Under the pieces are notes generated by a model. It worked only from the letters and a program-made list of their open reading frames with translations, did no database searches and had not been told where the DNA came from. From JAAYUD01 sp036846645 (GTDB taxonomy: Bacteria > Bacteroidota > Bacteroidia > Bacteroidales > Bacteroidaceae), in contig DAIUBN010000120.1 of the NCBI GenBank assembly GCA_036846645.1, positions 1 through 9,658 of the forward strand: 9,658 nucleotides of DNA. The letters run 5' to 3'. Of this stretch, positions 7,317 through 9,658 are shown piece after piece (position 1 is the stretch's first letter; each line of letters opens with the position of its first letter). The translations under genes and the position numbers were made by a program.

Positions 7317-7358
7317 ATTCCCCGGATGTTGTTTATCGATGTCTGGGGAATTTTATTT
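7317..7358. terminator. GC-rich hairpin between converging transcripts
   Basis: ATTCCCC (7317-7323) pairs perfectly with GGGGAAT (7345-7351), and a few inner pairs extend the stem. It begins one base after the stop of the minus-strand DUF3256-like gene. A T-rich tail (TTTTATTT) follows only on the plus strand, so it best suits a plus-strand transcript but could also stabilise the end of the minus-strand mRNA. Confidence 0.45.
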
Positions 7359-8006
7359 CTTCTCAAACCTGTCGTTCGACCAATTGTAGCTGATGCTACC
7401 TATTATATATGGTGTGATATCTTTGGTGTTGGCCTTTCCAACAAACTCCGGTGTGGTATAGGTTGCCGTCAGCGTGAAGTCGGATTTATTGAAATCTAGC
7501 TTTATTAGGTCTATGTCGCAACTCTGGCGGGCTTTGATGTAGGCATTGTATGTTGAATCATTCTTATCTGAAGACGCAGGTTTCTTGAAGAAATCATCGG
7601 CAGTGGGAAGAATGATAAAGTCGACTGTATTACGAGGTTCCCATGTCGTGGTATAGAAGTTGATGCGGCTGTCGGCAACGGGACCAAAAGCTGTATTGAT
7701 GATGCAGATAATTTTGGTACCATCTTTCAGTGGTAATATTTTCATCTGCCATGTCGACGATTCTGACAGATTGAGAGAGATATAGTCGGCTGTCATATCG
7801 TTCATCACTGTTTTCTCTTTGAAAGCATTTACTACTTCTGCTTTCATCTTGCTGTCCATAAAGTCGGTACAATCGGCTCTATTGTTGGCCGATAGCAATG
7901 GTAATATGGAATCGGGCATTGCTCTGAAGAGTTCTTTGGCTGTTTGTGCATTTGTTGACAGACAAACAAATAATGATAAAACGAAGGCAGTGATATACTT
8001 TTTCAT
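7353..8006 (-). CDS. Secreted DUF3256-family protein
   Basis: A 217-residue protein of unknown function. It starts with a clear signal peptide: MKK, a hydrophobic core (about residues 4-16), then STNAQ, a typical Bacteroidota cleavage region near residue 20. There is no lipobox Cys, so it is probably periplasmic rather than a lipoprotein. The mature part begins ELFRAMPDSILPLLSANNR, followed by ADCTDFMDSKMKAEV and STWQMKILPL. These match my recollection of DUF3256, a Bacteroidales family without known activity. The rest looks like a mixed alpha/beta fold with alternating hydrophobic strands; no catalytic motif is visible. It follows the transporter gene by 45 bases, which allows cotranscription with truA, and is followed by two hairpins. 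The family call is from memory. Confidence 0.75.
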   Translation of the reverse strand: MKKYITAFVLSLFVCLSTNAQTAKELFRAMPDSILPLLSANNRADCTDFMDSKMKAEVVNAFKEKTVMNDMTADYISLNLSESSTWQMKILPLKDGTKIICIINTAFGPVADSRINFYTTTWEPRNTVDFIILPTADDFFKKPASSDKNDSTYNAYIKARQSCDIDLIKLDFNKSDFTLTATYTTPEFVGKANTKDITPYIIGSISYNWSNDRFEKK

Positions 8007-8051
8007 GATGAATCTAACTAATAATTTGTTGCGAAAGTAAGCAATTACTTT

Positions 8052-8948
8052 CTATTTTGTGCCGAAATACAAGAAAATCATACTTAACAATACTAAAATA
8101 AGGTCGATGGCTTTGCTCTTGAGGTTCTTTTCGTGGAATACCAATGCACCGAATAGGAATGAAACCACTACGCTGCTTCGACGTATCATAGAGACAATAG
8201 AAACCATTGAGCCATCGAAGCTCAAAGCATAGAAATAGGCAAAGTCGGCACAACTGAGGAAAATCGAGATGAAAACGATGGTCCACTTCCATTTGAAAGG
8301 GGTTGTCTTTTTACGAATAGGAAGCCACAAGAATAGAAGAATTGGACACATGATAAGTGCTTGGTAGATGTTGTACCAGGCTTGAACTACCATCGGGTCG
8401 AATCGTTTCATCAGATATTTATCGTATAGTCCGCTGATGGCACCAAGCAATGCAGCCAATATGATGAAATATATCCATTTGTCGTGCTTGAAATTGATAC
8501 CTTCTTTCTTTCCCGATTTGCTGAGCAGAAAGAAAGAGATGATGGCTAGCAGCACACCGGTCCATTGATAAATATTGAGATGTTCGCCAAAGATAAGGAG
8601 CGCACCCAAAAGCACCATGATGGGACGTGTGGCATTGATTGGTCCGACTATCGTAAGCGGCAGATGTTTCATACCGAAATAGCCGAATATCCAAGACGAT
8701 AGAACGATACACGATTTGAGCAAGATGTATTTGTGGGTATTCCAATCTGCCGAAGAGACATGAATGATGGTTCCATCCAATACATTAGTATAGGATGACA
8801 GAACTATAAACGGGATAAAGATGAGCGAACAGATTACTGTATTGAGAAATAATACAGGTAGAACAGCATTATCTTTAAGAGATTGTTTCTTGAAGACGTC
8901 ATAAAAGCCTAGCAGTATGGCCGAAGTAAATGCAAGAGCCAACCACAT
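8052..8948 (-). CDS. EamA/DMT-superfamily inner-membrane transporter
   Basis: A 298-residue integral membrane protein with about ten hydrophobic segments (roughly 1-19, 29-50, 73-92, 97-120, 127-143, 157-175, 188-209, 222-242, 248-271, 279-297), the layout of drug/metabolite transporters of the EamA type. The two halves are an internal duplication: PLTIVGPINATRPIMVLLGA followed by LLIFGEHL (97-124) in the first corresponds to a stretch ending SFLFGALVFHEKNL (about 247-276) in the second. The substrate cannot be told from the sequence; relatives move amino acids, sugars or other metabolites. The ATG shares its first base with the last base of the truA stop (TAATG), so translation is probably coupled to truA. 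Coupling to a tRNA-modifying enzyme need not mean shared function. Confidence 0.9.
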   Translation of the reverse strand: MWLALAFTSAILLGFYDVFKKQSLKDNAVLPVLFLNTVICSLIFIPFIVLSSYTNVLDGTIIHVSSADWNTHKYILLKSCIVLSSWIFGYFGMKHLPLTIVGPINATRPIMVLLGALLIFGEHLNIYQWTGVLLAIISFFLLSKSGKKEGINFKHDKWIYFIILAALLGAISGLYDKYLMKRFDPMVVQAWYNIYQALIMCPILLFLWLPIRKKTTPFKWKWTIVFISIFLSCADFAYFYALSFDGSMVSIVSMIRRSSVVVSFLFGALVFHEKNLKSKAIDLILVLLSMIFLYFGTK

Positions 8949-9658
8949 TATTCTGTCACGATTTGATAGTTGACAAATTCGGCATCGAGGTCTGTTATCT
9001 TGTCAGGATATTCTATATCATATAAAAACAGTCCTTCGGCAGGAGCAGAACTTCCTGCTTTGCAACGGTCTTTATCAAATATAATACGTTTGAAATCGTC
9101 GATTGTGATCTTATTACGCCCTACGTCAATTAGTGTGCCGACAATGGCTCTCACCATATTACGGAGAAATCTGTCGGCTTTGATGGTGAATACTAGTTTA
9201 TTATCTTCAATCATTTCCCAATGGGCAAGAGATATCTGGCAAATATTAGTCTTATTATCGCTGTGTAGTTTGCAGAAACTGGTGAAATCATTGCAATCCA
9301 TCAATAAATCAGCCGCTTTGTTCATCAATTCTACATCGGGCATAAAGTGCAAATACCACTGATAATTGCGATTGAAAGGATCTTTTGATGTCGAGATATA
9401 ATATTTATATGTTCTCGATATCGGAGAGAAGCGGGCATGAGCACCGTTGTTTACTTTCACCACTTTATATATAGCAATATCGGGAGGTAGAATCTTATTC
9501 AGTCGGTCGGCAAATGTGCTGCATTCAATTTCTGTTTCTGTATCGAAATGGGCAACCATCAGATGGGCATGAACTCCTGTATCTGTTCGTCCGGCTCCCA
9601 TTACAGAAATACCTTCTTGAAGCAAGATATTCACTGCTTTGTTGATGCATTGCTGCAC
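8948..9658 (-). CDS. truA: tRNA pseudouridine(38-40) synthase TruA (N-terminus outside window)
   Basis: Isomerises uridine to pseudouridine at positions 38-40 in the anticodon arm of many tRNAs. The fragment has 236 codons and begins at an in-frame GTG at the window edge. This is almost certainly internal, since it aligns with VQEKLEKAL of E. coli TruA, so roughly 30 N-terminal residues are missing. The catalytic motif GAGRTDTGVHAH is complete (Asp at fragment residue 26, equivalent to E. coli Asp60). Also present are HARFSPISRTYKYYI, the region DFTSF, the helix FLRNMVRAIVGTLIDVG and APAEGLFLYDIEYP near the C-terminus, all in family order. It appears intact as far as visible. It is the first visible gene of the truA-transporter-DUF3256 group; its promoter lies outside. 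Confidence 0.96.
   Translation of the reverse strand: MQQCINKAVNILLQEGISVMGAGRTDTGVHAHLMVAHFDTETEIECSTFADRLNKILPPDIAIYKVVKVNNGAHARFSPISRTYKYYISTSKDPFNRNYQWYLHFMPDVELMNKAADLLMDCNDFTSFCKLHSDNKTNICQISLAHWEMIEDNKLVFTIKADRFLRNMVRAIVGTLIDVGRNKITIDDFKRIIFDKDRCKAGSSAPAEGLFLYDIEYPDKITDLDAEFVNYQIVTE

Larger units (their letters stand above)
7148..7358 (+). ncRNA. Candidate short plus-strand transcript, possibly a small RNA
   Basis: The stretch begins just after a good promoter and ends at a GC-rich hairpin (7317-7351) followed by T-rich sequence, giving a unit of about 200 bases. Internal structure includes AAACTGTT/AACAGTTT (7283-7310). GGGG at 7262-7265 can pair with CCCC at 7320-7323, in competition with the terminal hairpin. 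A 55-codon frame (7226-7393) exists but runs antisense into the end of the neighbouring gene and resembles nothing I know. No match to a known RNA family is recognised; the evidence is only promoter plus terminator. Confidence 0.27.

Noticed and set aside
7148..7358. Identification of the candidate transcript as 6S RNA
   Set aside because: The length would fit, but I could not find a convincing long closing stem with a central bubble, and cannot run a covariance search.
7226..7393. A 55-codon plus-strand frame starting MQVPNKFKY
   Set aside because: Its 3' end runs antisense through the terminator hairpin and the end of the DUF3256-like gene; no known family or coding signal could be recognised. 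Kept only as an alternative for the candidate transcript.
8032..8039. A TACTTTCG sequence on the minus strand just upstream of the DUF3256-like gene as its own promoter
   Set aside because: It has one mismatch to the -7 consensus and no TTTG at 19-21 bases upstream; cotranscription with the transporter gene explains the layout as well.

Overview
The window is a gene-dense stretch of a Bacteroidota chromosome, most likely order Bacteroidales (Bacteroides or Prevotella type). Three things point there. The two best promoters fit the Bacteroides form (TTTG, about 20 bases, TAnnTTTG). One gene encodes a secreted protein that looks like the Bacteroidales family DUF3256. The amidophosphoribosyltransferase is the long, diverged type. 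Every complete gene lies on the minus strand. I see no mobile element, CRISPR array, tRNA or rRNA.

Reading in the direction of transcription (high to low coordinates), the first group is truA (5' end cut by the window edge), an EamA/DMT-type ten-helix membrane transporter whose start overlaps the truA stop by one base, and, 45 bases later, a DUF3256-like secreted protein. Two hairpins follow, at 7317-7351 and 7279-7310, and probably end this transcript.

Next is a gene-free region of about 610 bases (6743-7352). It holds a near-perfect minus-strand promoter at 6975-7006 with a 7-7-7 inverted repeat over its -7 element. Below it lies a leader of about 225 bases carrying a GC-rich hairpin and short upstream ORFs. 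It also holds a second good promoter (7113-7143) on the plus strand, which may drive a short transcript ending at the 7317-7351 hairpin.

The second group is a tight operon: a PurF-like amidophosphoribosyltransferase, carA, carB, and the 5' part of a FecE/BtuD-type ABC ATPase that starts two bases after the carB stop. PurF and CarA both take the amide of glutamine, for the first step of purine synthesis and for carbamoyl phosphate (pyrimidines and arginine). The operon therefore looks like shared control of glutamine use in nucleotide synthesis. The ABC ATPase is functionally out of place.

Points worth a second look: CarB resembles the animal CPS1/CAD lineage and has Trp where the E. coli enzyme uses Lys to bind UMP/IMP. 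The PurF homologue has Cys at the usual oxyanion-hole Asn and about 30 extra residues in its transferase domain. The purF leader and the plus-strand transcript are candidate undescribed regulatory RNAs. None of this is clearly a new system; the leader/operator and the candidate RNA are the least explained parts.
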